Positions 24,820 through 32,809 of a stretch of DNA of 32,809 bases are shown piece after piece. The notes below the pieces were generated by a model. The model was not told where the DNA came from, did not search any database, and saw only the letters and a list, made by a program, of their open reading frames with translations. Within the stretch, counting starts at the first letter, position 1. Each line of letters opens with the position of its first letter. The DNA comes from Acetobacteraceae bacterium (GTDB lineage: Bacteria > Pseudomonadota > Alphaproteobacteria > Acetobacterales > Acetobacteraceae). Made by a program: the position numbers and the translations under genes. The stretch is taken from contig PKZM01000148.1 in assembly GCA_003133065.1 (NCBI GenBank), positions 7,892-40,700 on the forward strand, in the 5' to 3' direction.

Positions 24820-26436
24820 TCATTTCCAATCCTGCCTGATCATATCGGCGCCTTTTTCGGCCACCATCACCGTTGGCGCATTGGTATTCCCCGAGGTGAT
24901 CGTGGGGAACACCGAGGCATCGATCACCCGCAACCCCGAAACCCCATGCACACGCAGCCGCGAATCCACAACGGCACCGCGCGCATCCGGCCCCATCGCG
25001 CATGTCCCTACCGGATGATACACCGTATCCGCCCGCGCCCGGAAATCGGCCAGAAGATCCTCGTCCGTCTTCACGTCAAAGCCCGGCAAGATTTCATCCG
25101 TAATGATATCCGCCAGCGGCCGCGTGCCCGCCAACCGCCGCAACAGCCGCGCTCCCGTCACCGCATCGGCCACATCCTGTGCGGTCGCGAGATAATTCGG
25201 CCTGATGCGCGGCGCCCGCCGCGGATCGGGCGACACAATCGCCATATCCCCCCGGCTCGTCGGCCTGCACGCGTTGAAGGAGAGCAGAAACGCCGAAAAC
25301 GGATCAGGATTCAGCAGCTTGCGCGCCGCAAGCGGCGTCTGCGTATAACTCACCGGGCTGAAATAGAGCTGCATATCCGGCCGCCCCAGCCCCGCGCCCG
25401 ACCGCACGAACCCGCCCCCCTGATTCACGCTCATGGCGAGCGGCCCGCCGCGGTCCCACAAGTACCGCAGCCCCGCGCGGACCTTCCCCCAAAGCGGCCG
25501 CAACTCATCGTTCAGCGTCGGCGTGCGGGAGCGATAAAAATACGAAACGGCCAGATGGTCGGCCAGGTTCTTCCCCACCGCCGGCAGGCCATGCCGCACC
25601 GCCACCCCGGCCGCAGCCAGATCCGCCGGATCGCCAATACCCGAAAGCTGCAAAAGCTGCGGCGAGTTGATCGCGCCCCCACACAGGATCACCTCCCGCC
25701 GTGCTGCAACGCTCACCTCCCGCCCGTGCCGCGTATACGCAACCCCCGTGGCGCGCCCACCCTCGATCAAAACCCGCGTCGCCAGCGCCCGCGTCTCCAG
25801 CTTCACATTCCGCCGGTTCAGCGCCGGCCTGAGAAACGCATTCGCCGTCGAAGCCCGCACCCCTGCGCGCGTGTTGATCTGATAAACCCCCACGCCCTCG
25901 CCCTCCGGCCCGTTGAAATCCGCGGTCGCCGCAAATCCCAACTGCCGCGCCGCCTCCACGAACGTGGCACAGAGAGGATGCACCCGGCCGGAAATATCCG
26001 TCACATGCATCGGGCCGCCGGCCGCATGAAACGCGCTGTCGCCCCAATCATGATCCTCGGATTTGCGGAAATAGGGCAGCACATCGGCAAACCCCCACCC
26101 CGGATTGCCCAAAGCCCGCCAATCGTCGAAATCCTCAGGCCGCCCGCGCACATACACCATGGCGTTGATCGACCCGGACCCCCCGACCACCCGCCCGCGC
26201 GGCCAGTAGCTGGACCTGAAGTTCAGCCCCGGAACCAGATCGGTATCGTACATCCAGTTGATCTTGCGATCGAAGAAGGTCCGCCCATACCCGATCGGCA
26301 ATTGGATCCAGAGCGTGCGATCCGATCCCCCCGCCTCCAGCAGCAGCACGCGCGCGCCTGGCTCCTCCGACAGCCGGCTCGCCACCACACACCCCGCGGT
26401 GCCGGCGCCGACGACCACATAGTCAAAACGTTCCAT
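24820..26436 (-). CDS. GMC-family FAD-dependent oxidoreductase
   Basis: This 538-residue flavoprotein has the ADP-binding motif [19 protein letters not shown] at its start. GMC signature 1 is [19 protein letters not shown] and signature 2 is [16 protein letters not shown]. The C-terminal active site contains [11 protein letters not shown], with the catalytic His, and [19 protein letters not shown], with Asn at the second position. The family includes choline, glucose and alcohol dehydrogenases, and this sequence sits among the choline-dehydrogenase-like members by overall pattern. No signal peptide is visible. It lies 37 bases downstream of the glycoside hydrolase gene on the same strand, so the two may be cotranscribed. 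The substrate is unknown. A link to the betaine produced by TmpAB, 9 kb away, is not supported. Confidence 0.9.
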   Translation of the reverse strand: MERFDYVVVGAGTAGCVVASRLSEEPGARVLLLEAGGSDRTLWIQLPIGYGRTFFDRKINWMYDTDLVPGLNFRSSYWPRGRVVGGSGSINAMVYVRGRPEDFDDWRALGNPGWGFADVLPYFRKSEDHDWGDSAFHAAGGPMHVTDISGRVHPLCATFVEAARQLGFAATADFNGPEGEGVGVYQINTRAGVRASTANAFLRPALNRRNVKLETRALATRVLIEGGRATGVAYTRHGREVSVAARREVILCGGAINSPQLLQLSGIGDPADLAAAGVAVRHGLPAVGKNLADHLAVSYFYRSRTPTLNDELRPLWGKVRAGLRYLWDRGGPLAMSVNQGGGFVRSGAGLGRPDMQLYFSPVSYTQTPLAARKLLNPDPFSAFLLSFNACRPTSRGDMAIVSPDPRRAPRIRPNYLATAQDVADAVTGARLLRRLAGTRPLADIITDEILPGFDVKTDEDLLADFRARADTVYHPVGTCAMGPDARGAVVDSRLRVHGVSGLRVIDASVFPTITSGNTNAPTVMVAEKGADMIRQDWK

Positions 26437-26473
26437 CGGCCGGCTGGTATCACGTCATGGCCGAGTCTGGCGG

Positions 26474-27784
26474 CTACTCCGCCCGGATGATCAGCGGATG
26501 GTCCACCAGCGTGACAACAATCTGGGATGCCCCGGTTGCGGTCTGCACCGGGTTGATCCCCTTCGTCGGGTCGTACACCCACACCTTGGTGTAGGTGCGG
26601 CCCAGGCTGATGGTGACGCTCGCGCTGCTCGGTTGCACTTGCGTGCCGCTGCCTTGGTTCCACAGTGTGGGTTCGGCCCAGACCACGAAATCGCCGCTGC
26701 TGCCATCGCGCCTGCCCAGCGCCAGGCTGGTGCCGGAGGCCGGCATCCCGGCTGTCTGGAACGCCGGCACTTTGATGCCCCTGGTGCCCGTATCGGCCAT
26801 GATGGCTTGCAGATTATGCAGGCCGATCGCCAGCGGCTTCGGGTTGCCCAGATAATCGAACAGCCCGTAGGAATCATCGCCCTGCGGCGAGCCAGGCGCG
26901 TAGGCATCCAGCAAATCGTACCAGTACGTGCGCGTAACCCCGTAGAATGCGGCATCGAAAAACAGATCCAGCCCATACATGCACTGCACATACTGGCTGA
27001 CGGCGCCATTCGTGCCGCCGCCGCTGCTATAGCCGGTTTCGGTATACACTTCCGGCGCGGTATTGCCGGCAATGGTATTCGCCGGATTGATCGAGGGGTT
27101 CGGGGCCGCGCCATTGGGCGGATACGGATGCTGATTGTCGAAATCCGCATACCCCTTCACAACACCCACATTCGGATGATCCGGCAGGGAACAGGAATCC
27201 GCCCCCAGATAGGCATTGGCCCCCGTCAGCATCACAACTTTGACGTTTTTCCACGCCGGGTTGGTGTGCACCGCCTTGTACAACGCCTTTTGCAGTTCCA
27301 GCGCGTCGGCCAGTTCCTCCGCGCAGGTGGCATCCGGCGCGCCGTTCCAGGTAACCGGCTGATTGTTGATTTCGTTCGGCCCTTCCAGCGCCACCACGCT
27401 GCCGGGTGTGGCCGCTTCCACCTGCTGCATCAGATTGAGCTGCCCGGTGAGCGCCGTGCTGGTGACCGGCCCGCCTGCGAACGTCAGAAAATTGAACTTC
27501 ACCCCCGCCTGCGCCATGGTCAGATACGTGGAGAGCTGTGCCGAACCGTTCCATTGCCCCGATAGGGGATCGTACCCGTTGCTGATGCCGTCACGCACCG
27601 CGGTAATCCCGACATATTGCAGGCTCTGAAGCACCTGCGGCACATTGGCATATTCACCATCCGTATATGCCATATGCGTGACCACCCCGATGGTGGCCAG
27701 AAACGCGTTCGACGATGCAGGTGGCGCGGCGGCCGCGAGGCGCGGCGCAAGTATTGCCGTCAACAGCAGCATCCCGCGCAACAT
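26474..27784 (-). CDS. Secreted clan GH-A-like glycoside hydrolase
   Basis: This 436-residue protein has a signal peptide (MLRGMLLLTAILAPRLAAAA). An (alpha/beta)8-type domain follows, with the two glutamates expected of clan GH-A. E138 in VVALEGPNEINN is the acid/base after the usual Asn, and E249 in PEVYTETGYSS is the nucleophile. From about residue 355 a small beta-rich C-terminal domain follows (VWVYDPTKGINPVQT). The protein is predicted periplasmic or secreted. The substrate is not readable. Enzymes of this look act on glucans, xylosides or exopolysaccharide. A second in-frame ATG four codons in (MLLLTA) could be the start instead. Confidence 0.8.
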   Translation of the reverse strand: MLRGMLLLTAILAPRLAAAAPPASSNAFLATIGVVTHMAYTDGEYANVPQVLQSLQYVGITAVRDGISNGYDPLSGQWNGSAQLSTYLTMAQAGVKFNFLTFAGGPVTSTALTGQLNLMQQVEAATPGSVVALEGPNEINNQPVTWNGAPDATCAEELADALELQKALYKAVHTNPAWKNVKVVMLTGANAYLGADSCSLPDHPNVGVVKGYADFDNQHPYPPNGAAPNPSINPANTIAGNTAPEVYTETGYSSGGGTNGAVSQYVQCMYGLDLFFDAAFYGVTRTYWYDLLDAYAPGSPQGDDSYGLFDYLGNPKPLAIGLHNLQAIMADTGTRGIKVPAFQTAGMPASGTSLALGRRDGSSGDFVVWAEPTLWNQGSGTQVQPSSASVTISLGRTYTKVWVYDPTKGINPVQTATGASQIVVTLVDHPLIIRAE

Positions 27785-27898
27785 CTGTACATCTCCCGGC
27801 CCGTTGTCATATCTTGGCCGGAAGAAGTGCTATAATCAAGTTACCACGATGGTACGGGAATTCCTGTGCGCACGCCGCTCGCCTGGTCCGCGACAGAC

Positions 27899-27947
27899 AG
27901 TCAAAAGTCTTTTGCTTCTTTTCTTCAGAAAAGAAGGCCTTCCTATC
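27899..27947. repeat. Intergenic repeat, copy 11 (single arm)
   Basis: This is one arm with the TTCTTTTCTTCAGAAAAGAA dyad variant shared with copy 3, pointing its TTCC end at the 3' end of the enolase-family gene. It lies in the gap between that gene and the glycoside hydrolase start. Confidence 0.85.
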
Positions 27948-27954
27948 CTTGTAT

Positions 27955-29142
27955 TCAGATGACCGGCAGCTGCGTCATCTCCAAATGCAGCTCATCCCCC
28001 TCATACGGATGCGCCCGCGCCACCGCCTCGTTCAACTCCACCCCAAGCCCCGGCGTATCCGGCGGGATCACATACCCATCCTCCCAGCGGATCGGCGTCA
28101 CCAAAATTTCCGCATGGAACCCGCCCCATCTCTCGATCCCCTCCAGGATCAGGAAATTCGGGCTGCACGCCGCCAACTGAATATTCGCCGCCCCCACCAC
28201 CGGCCCGCAATACAGATGCGGCGCAATCTGCACATGATGCACCTCCGCCATCCCGGCGATCTTCTTGCCCTCCAGCAACCCGCCCACGCGACCCAAATTC
28301 ATCTGCAAAATTGCCGCGGCCCCCGCCGCCAGAACACGCGCGAAATCATACTTCGTCGCCAGCCGCTCCCCCGCCGCCACGGGGATCGATGTCGCACGCG
28401 CCACCTTGCCCATCTCCTCCGGCGCATCGGGCGGCACCGGCTCTTCCAGCCACAGCGGATCGTAGGGCTCCAGCCGCCGCGCCAGCCGTATGGCCGAAGC
28501 GGCCGTCATCTGCCCGTGCGTGCCGAACAGCAGATCAGCCTTGTCCCCCACCGCTTCCCGCAGGCGCCGCGCGAATCTCTCGCTCAGCGCCAGCGACGCC
28601 AGCGACAATTGCCGCCCATCAAACGCCGAATACGGCCCCACCGGATCGAATTTTACCGCCGTGAACCCTTGGGCCACATAATCGGCGGCATATTCCGCCG
28701 CCAGCTCCGGATCCTGATACACATCCGTCCGGTCGCCCGGCCGCGGATAGATATACGTGTAGCTCCGCAAACGCTCATGCACCCGCCCGCCCAGCAGACG
28801 ATGCACGGGCTGACCCGCCGCCTTGCCCACAATGTCCCAGCACGCCATCTCCAGCGCGCTCAACACCCCCATCAGCGTCAAATCCGGGTGCTGCGTGAAG
28901 CCGGAGGAGTACACACGCCGCCACAACGCCTCGATATCGTGCGGATCGCGCCCGCGCGCGTAACGATCGAACACGTCTTCGATCATCCTGGCAACCAGAT
29001 GCGGCGAGAACGGCACGCAATAGGCCTCGCCGAGGCCGCTTATGCCGTCATCTGTGAGAAGCTTGACGAATACGAAGTAACGGCCGCCGAAATGGGGCGG
29101 GGGGTTGCCGACGACGAAGGTCTCAGCGCCCCGAAGTATCAA
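27955..29142 (-). CDS. Enolase-superfamily (mandelate racemase/muconate lactonising) enzyme
   Basis: This 395-residue protein starts at a TTG at 29142, immediately beside repeat copy 12. The N-terminal capping domain (residues 1-125) contains FVFVKLLTDDGISGLGEAY and WDIVGKAAGQPVHRLLGG, both family hallmarks. In the barrel, VKFDP carries the first lysine, and LLFGTHGQMT occupies the strand-3 position where most members have a metal-binding Asp. EEPVPPD and AGERLATK supply the two glutamates, and IAPHLY the late histidine. Members dehydrate or isomerise sugar acids. The GTHGQ segment keeps the His seen in galactonate-dehydratase-like enzymes but not the usual Asp. The neighbouring MFS transporter gene on the same strand may import the substrate. 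I cannot name the substrate. Confidence 0.85.
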   Translation of the reverse strand: MILRGAETFVVGNPPPHFGGRYFVFVKLLTDDGISGLGEAYCVPFSPHLVARMIEDVFDRYARGRDPHDIEALWRRVYSSGFTQHPDLTLMGVLSALEMACWDIVGKAAGQPVHRLLGGRVHERLRSYTYIYPRPGDRTDVYQDPELAAEYAADYVAQGFTAVKFDPVGPYSAFDGRQLSLASLALSERFARRLREAVGDKADLLFGTHGQMTAASAIRLARRLEPYDPLWLEEPVPPDAPEEMGKVARATSIPVAAGERLATKYDFARVLAAGAAAILQMNLGRVGGLLEGKKIAGMAEVHHVQIAPHLYCGPVVGAANIQLAACSPNFLILEGIERWGGFHAEILVTPIRWEDGYVIPPDTPGLGVELNEAVARAHPYEGDELHLEMTQLPVI

Positions 29143-29144
29143 GA

Positions 29145-29272
29145 AGAAAAATCTTCTTTTTTGAAAAAAAGAAGCAAAAAACTTTTACCTATTGCACCCG
29201 ACACCGTGGGCCAACGCGCACCTGAATGAGTAAAAGTTTTTTGGTTCTTTTTTTCAAAAAAGAACACTTGCT
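29145..29272. repeat. Intergenic repeat, copy 12 (inverted pair)
   Basis: The left arm is at about 29145-29188 and the right arm at 29231-29272. It lies between the MFS gene and the enolase-family gene. The right arm touches the MFS stop codon and the left arm touches the TTG start of the enolase-family gene. Confidence 0.9.
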
Positions 29273-30597
29273 TACACATACCCGATAGCCGCCTTCTGAT
29301 CCGCAATCACCGTCTTGCACGCCGCCCAATAATGCCACGCCGCCCAAAACCCCGTCGGCGCCAGGATCAGCAGCGCCAGCCGCAACGATGCCGCATCAGG
29401 CCCCGCCGGCCCCGCCGTCATGTCACTGATCAGCGCCACGCCTTGCGGCGCCACGATCAGATTGAAAACATTCGGCACGAACAGGGAAACGGCAATGAAC
29501 GTCGCGCGCATCTTCGTCGGCGCCAGGTTCTGCACCAGCGCCATCGTCGGCCCGATATAGAAATAGATCGCCGGGATGAAGATCCAGAACATCACCCGCG
29601 CCAGCAGCAGAGAATGGGTCTGGTAGGCGATGAAGGAAGGTATCGTCGCCAGACCCACCCCGCCGCCCAGCAGCCACAGCACCCGCCGCGGATCAACAAA
29701 CTTGCGCTTGGCTAGCACCCACGCCGTGGCAACCGATGCCAGCGAGCCGCCGATCAGATGGATCGGCCCCACCACCGCGCCGGCCTCACCGACGCTGAGA
29801 TGATACGTCCGCTGCAGAAACGTCGGCGTGAACCACATCAATCCCCAGCCCCACAGCGCCGCCACGCCGCCGGCCATCACCACATGCACGGCCGCCTTGT
29901 GCTGCCAAAGAAACGTCATGGATTGTGCAAAACTGGGCTTCCCCGGGGCCTGCGCCGCATCCAGCCGCCCACGCAGCGGCTCGCGTATCGTCATAAGCAC
30001 CACCAGCCCCAGGATCAGCCCAGGAATACCCAGGCCCAGGAACGCGGCGCGCCAGCCATACGCATTGGCCACCCACCCCGCCATATCCGCGCCCATATAC
30101 GCGCCCAGCGGCGCCCCCAGGGCAAAGATCGCCATTGCCATCGGCCGCCGCCCGGCCGGAAAATAATCCGCGATGATGGAATTCGCCGGCGGCGTTCCAC
30201 CGGCCTCGCCCACGCCCACGCCCACGCGCGCCAACAGGAACTGGCCGTAATTGCGCGACAATCCGCATAACGCGCTCATCCCGGACCACGCAATCAGCGC
30301 AGCGGAAAGAATATTCCGCCTATTGGCATTGTCCGCGAGCCAAGCGATGGGGATGCCGAGCGTCACATAGAACAGCGCCAAGGGCGGCCCGGTCAGAAAC
30401 GCCACGCCGCTGTCGCTCAGGTGCAGATCGAGCCGCATCGGCTCCATCACCGTGGTCACCACATACCGGTCCGCGATATTGATCGCGTAGCCCAGGCACA
30501 TGATGAACAGCACGTACCATCGCAAGGTTATCGACGATGTTTGGGTCTGGATAAGACTATCCGCGCTGATATCCGTTACGTCCTGTCCCCAACCCAT
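29272..30597 (-). CDS. Major facilitator superfamily transporter, spinster-like
   Basis: This 441-residue membrane protein has 12 predicted hydrophobic segments and a central loop at about residues 205-230. The first half contains the MFS loop motif as WLADNANRRNILSAAL (normally GxLaDrxGRR) and VGVGEAGGTPPANSIIADYFP, which is characteristic of spinster-type transporters. It probably imports an organic acid or sugar acid by proton symport. Its neighbour downstream on the same strand is the enolase-superfamily enzyme, so it could feed that pathway. The repeat between them makes a simple operon uncertain. Confidence 0.88.
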   Translation of the reverse strand: MGWGQDVTDISADSLIQTQTSSITLRWYVLFIMCLGYAINIADRYVVTTVMEPMRLDLHLSDSGVAFLTGPPLALFYVTLGIPIAWLADNANRRNILSAALIAWSGMSALCGLSRNYGQFLLARVGVGVGEAGGTPPANSIIADYFPAGRRPMAMAIFALGAPLGAYMGADMAGWVANAYGWRAAFLGLGIPGLILGLVVLMTIREPLRGRLDAAQAPGKPSFAQSMTFLWQHKAAVHVVMAGGVAALWGWGLMWFTPTFLQRTYHLSVGEAGAVVGPIHLIGGSLASVATAWVLAKRKFVDPRRVLWLLGGGVGLATIPSFIAYQTHSLLLARVMFWIFIPAIYFYIGPTMALVQNLAPTKMRATFIAVSLFVPNVFNLIVAPQGVALISDMTAGPAGPDAASLRLALLILAPTGFWAAWHYWAACKTVIADQKAAIGYV

Positions 30598-30686
30598 ATT
30601 GCCTCATTCTCGCCCCGACCCCCACCACTACCGCACGCCGCTCTGCCAACCGTCAAGCCGCGCGCCGGGCCGGCAGCGCCCCCCAA

Positions 30687-30733
30687 CAAACAAAAGTTTT
30701 TTGGTTCTTTTTTTCAAAAAAGAACACTTCCCT
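30687..30733. repeat. Intergenic repeat, copy 13 (single arm)
   Basis: This is one arm of the GTTC/GAAC type, CAAAAGTTTTTTGG followed by the dyad and CACTTCCCTTCC. It lies between the divergent MFS gene start and the diguanylate cyclase gene stop, closer to the latter. Confidence 0.88.
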
Positions 30734-30774
30734 TCCCCGCCACTCCGCGGGAAGCCTGTCCTTCGTGGGCGACC

Positions 30775-31944
30775 TTATCCGCTTGCCCGGCCCGGCCCGG
30801 CCCGGCCAACCTGGTCCCGGCCGCCTTTCTTGGCCAAATACAGCGCCTGGTCAGCGGCCTGCAGCAGGGATTGTGCCGCCGCATTTTCCTTGGCAACCGC
30901 AATCCCCGCGCTGATGGTCACCACCCCGCCCTCGCGCCCGGCTTGGGGCAAGGCGAGGCGGTGCACGGCCAGGCGCAGCTTTTCGGCGATCTGCAAGGCG
31001 GCCGGCTCGCCGGTATCGGGCAGGACCACCGCGAATTCCTCGCCGCCATAGCGCATCACCTGGTCGTCACGGCGAACGAGTCCGGCGCGCAGGGCCTCGG
31101 CGATGGCGCGCAGGCATGTGTCGCCCGCCACATGACCGTGGCGATCGTTGTACATCTTGAAGAAATCGACATCGATCATGATCAGGGCGACGCAGCTGCC
31201 CGCCCGCCTGGCCCGCCGCAGCGCCTCGTCCAGATACTCGTCCAGCCGCCTACGGTTGCCCAGGCCGGTCAGGGCATCGATCAGGGCTGCCTGGCGATAC
31301 CGCAGTTCGGCCGGTTCGCGCACCAGCGCGATGATGCCGAAACTGAGCAGCATCGTTGCGGCCACCGTCAGCACCATCAGGTAGCTGAAGCCCGGGCTGG
31401 CAGTGAGCGCGGCCGAGGCGGGGTAGTGCGACCAGAGCGGCAGATTGAGCACCGCCCAGCCGAATTGGGAGGCCCATTGCAGCAGCAGCAATCCCGAGAC
31501 CCAAAGATTGGCAAAGCGGCTGCCACCCTGGGTGCGCCGCAACTCCAGGAACGACAGCCCGAGCAGGCTGGAGGACAGCATATTGAAGGCGATCAGGCGG
31601 ACATGGATATCGCCGCTGAAGCCGGGCAGCCGCGTTTCGGCCAGCCAGAGTCCCGCGCAGACCGGCATGGTCCACAGCCAGGCCTGCCGCCCGGCAATCA
31701 CACGGCATGCCATCCACTGCGCGGCTAGGCCCGCCATGATGACGGCATTGCCGATGAGCACCGCCTGGGCCTGTGGCAGGCTGAGGCGCAGCGCGTAGCC
31801 CAGGGCCGGCAGTGCCGTACCCCCAACCATCCAGAGCAGCGCGGCCTGGCTGCGATCCTGCACCCAGAACAGCAGATAGCCCGCGCTGATGAGGAACAGC
31901 ACGAGGGGCAACAATACCAGCGAGGTCCATGCGTCTAAATGCAC
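30775..31944 (-). CDS. Membrane-anchored diguanylate cyclase (GGDEF)
   Basis: From the GTG at 31944 the protein is 389 residues. A longer frame reaches 32178 but its leader is arginine- and proline-rich and overlaps a PIN-toxin remnant, so I reject it. Seven hydrophobic segments span about residues 5-225, starting at SLVLLPLVLFLISAGYLLFWV. The GGDEF domain follows from about residue 235 (LIDALTGLGNRRRLDEYLDEAL) with MIDVDFFKMYND. The active-site loop is RYGGEEF (residues 298-304), competent for c-di-GMP synthesis. An inhibitory-site RxxD is visible five residues upstream (RRDD). The C-terminal tail is Gly/Pro/Arg-rich. The start is uncertain because no strong ribosome site is seen. Confidence 0.87.
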   Translation of the reverse strand: MHLDAWTSLVLLPLVLFLISAGYLLFWVQDRSQAALLWMVGGTALPALGYALRLSLPQAQAVLIGNAVIMAGLAAQWMACRVIAGRQAWLWTMPVCAGLWLAETRLPGFSGDIHVRLIAFNMLSSSLLGLSFLELRRTQGGSRFANLWVSGLLLLQWASQFGWAVLNLPLWSHYPASAALTASPGFSYLMVLTVAATMLLSFGIIALVREPAELRYRQAALIDALTGLGNRRRLDEYLDEALRRARRAGSCVALIMIDVDFFKMYNDRHGHVAGDTCLRAIAEALRAGLVRRDDQVMRYGGEEFAVVLPDTGEPAALQIAEKLRLAVHRLALPQAGREGGVVTISAGIAVAKENAAAQSLLQAADQALYLAKKGGRDQVGRAGPGRASG

Positions 31945-32024
31945 ACGCGGGTATCCGCATATATACGGGCGCCTGTCCAGGCGCTTCGATCGCGGGGGGC
32001 ACGCCGTTCCGGCAGGCTGCAACG

Positions 32025-32135
32025 CCGCCGGAACTGATCTACGGGTGGCGACCCCATCTTCGTGATGAAGGCGATAATCATCTTGTGGAACTGGCGATCG
32101 CCGGGGGCGCCGAGGCGATCGTGACGCCATCGTAG
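32025..32135 (+). pseudogene. Remnant of a PIN-domain toxin (COG1569 type)
   Basis: The plus frame reads PPELIYGWRPHLRDEGDN followed by HLVELAIAGGAEAIVTPS and a stop. This matches the C-terminal core of PIN-family toxins, which run WRPNLRD...D.HLVELAVAGGAD.IVT before the final strand. Only about 36 residues survive. The N-terminal acidic active-site part is absent, and the sequence stops where the ND.RDF segment should follow. It is therefore a broken gene from a toxin-antitoxin module. No antitoxin is visible nearby. The recognition is from memory of the family pattern. Confidence 0.65.
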
Positions 32136-32367
32136 GACAGGCGGTTGCTGAGGGGCGTGGAGTAGGTTGGCGGGCCACGACCGACGATGATGAGCACTAT
32201 GTCTACGCCATAGCACTCTGATGGCCGGATAAGGGCCTGTCGTCCGTCGCTTCAGGGTCCGACGTTGCTTATAGTTGGGTCATCTTACTACGATCAGCCA
32301 TTGACACTTGGCCACGTGGCCTGGTGGGGGCCGCTCGTTCGGCAAGCGGGATTCGGGCAGGAATGGG
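32136..32367. other. Gap with no recognisable gene
   Basis: I see no gene here. The stretch follows the PIN remnant and precedes the unknown gene at 32368. Frames are short and shadow-like, and base composition is mixed, which suits a site of past insertion and deletion. Confidence 0.5.
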
Positions 32368-32809
32368 ATGGTTTCCAAGAAAGTGACTGTGGGGCCGGCG
32401 GGGCGCCCCTATTTCGCCGGGGACTTCTATTCCTTCCAGACGACCCCGGAGATGGAGTGTGGTCCCAAAGAAACCGGAAGATTTGCCGCAATAAAGGTCT
32501 TTGGCTTTGAAGGTGAAGCTATCGGCGTGGCTCTTCTCGATTGTATTTTTGAAAACCATCCCACGCTGGAACAGGTCAAAAACCTACCGGTAATGAGGCA
32601 GAGACGTTTCAATTTTCAAGGTACGCTGGCCGTCTGCTTTGTCGGGATCGACTACGAGAATGACCTGGAAGATTTCAAATACCTCGGCACCTGTCCTACT
32701 TCGCCGGCAGATATCGCGTTGCTCACCATCTGCCGTTCATACTCTGCCTGGACATGGGCTAGCTTTAATGCGGAAGGTGAGTGGCTATGGAAGCATGATC
32801 GACCTGCAT
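32368..32809 (+). CDS. Hypothetical protein, 3' end outside window
   Basis: An ATG at 32368, preceded by AGGA 4 bases upstream, opens a frame that runs to the window edge with no stop (147 codons). The product starts MVSKKVTVGPAGRPYFAGDF and continues with GRFAAIKVFGFEGEAIGVALLDC and DYENDLEDFKYLGTCP. It is a soluble, acidic and Trp/Phe-rich protein without signal or membrane segments. I do not recognise a family. Small proteins of this composition are often immunity-type or other accessory products, but that is only a guess. Codon use is lower in GC than most of the window, consistent with an accessory gene. Confidence 0.6.
   Translation, partial: MVSKKVTVGPAGRPYFAGDFYSFQTTPEMECGPKETGRFAAIKVFGFEGEAIGVALLDCIFENHPTLEQVKNLPVMRQRRFNFQGTLAVCFVGIDYENDLEDFKYLGTCPTSPADIALLTICRSYSAWTWASFNAEGEWLWKHDRPA

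Noticed and set aside
24820-26436. GMC oxidoreductase as choline dehydrogenase linked to the TmpA/TmpB betaine pathway
   Set aside because: The genes are 9 kb apart on opposite strands, and GMC substrate specificity cannot be read from these motifs.
24946-26490. 514-codon plus-strand frame opposite the GMC oxidoreductase
   Set aside because: It is Arg/Pro/His-rich and antisense to a clear flavoprotein gene.
27842-27854. TACCA-CGA-TGGTA dyad upstream of the glycoside hydrolase
   Set aside because: Five-base arms are expected by chance in this length of sequence, and no matching regulator is nearby.
745-30733. Reading the repeat array as a CRISPR
   Set aside because: Copies are kilobases apart, lie between genes and lack regular spacers or cas genes.

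Overview
The window is GC-rich, about 65 percent by eye, and reads as chromosomal DNA of an alphaproteobacterium, most likely an acidophilic or phototrophic member of the Acetobacteraceae. The reasons are the tatB-tatC-serS order, the outer-membrane and TonB machinery, the style of the lipoproteins, and an AT-rich intergenic repeat in nearly every gap. The assignment is an inference from gene content; no rRNA or tRNA gene is present to anchor it.

Layout. 1-1.7 kb: a DUF2272 lipoprotein cut by the window edge and a family-3 solute-binding protein, both on the minus strand. 1.85-4.45 kb: housekeeping genes tatB, tatC and serS. 4.6-6.3 kb: an unknown lipoprotein and a zinc-ribbon membrane protein, with a stray duplicate of part of serS between them. 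6.35-8.4 kb: a lower-GC patch with a frameshifted phage-tail-like gene and an apparently 5'-truncated membrane glycosyltransferase-like gene. 8.55-13.4 kb, minus strand: a TPR-sulfotransferase and a TonB-dependent receptor. 14.2-15.9 kb: a translationally coupled 2-oxoglutarate dioxygenase and HD-domain oxygenase that match the TmpA/TmpB pair for 2-trimethylaminoethylphosphonate breakdown. 16.0-18.5 kb: a lipoprotein and a double alpha/beta-hydrolase protein that lacks serine at both nucleophile elbows. 18.5-23.6 kb: a stand-alone receiver protein divergent from a 1468-residue signalling protein (CheB, CheR, coiled coil, PAS, histidine kinase, two receivers, LuxR-type HTH). A perfect 17-bp dyad lies between these two genes. 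23.75-30.6 kb: metabolic genes (beta-hydroxyacid dehydrogenase family, GMC oxidoreductase, secreted glycoside hydrolase, enolase-superfamily enzyme, MFS transporter). 30.8-32.8 kb: a membrane diguanylate cyclase, a PIN-toxin remnant and an unknown partial gene.

The unifying oddity is the repeat. Thirteen loci carry about 21 copies of a roughly 45-bp AT-rich arm, singly or as inverted pairs. Paired copies often enclose a GC-rich hairpin. The arms abut gene starts and stops. In places they supply a stop codon, a start region, or possibly a lipoprotein signal peptide. They also generate many spurious small reading frames.

The strongest candidates for something new are the single-chain phosphorelay with its own DNA-binding output, the repeat family and its entry into coding sequence, and the doubly degenerate alpha/beta-hydrolase.
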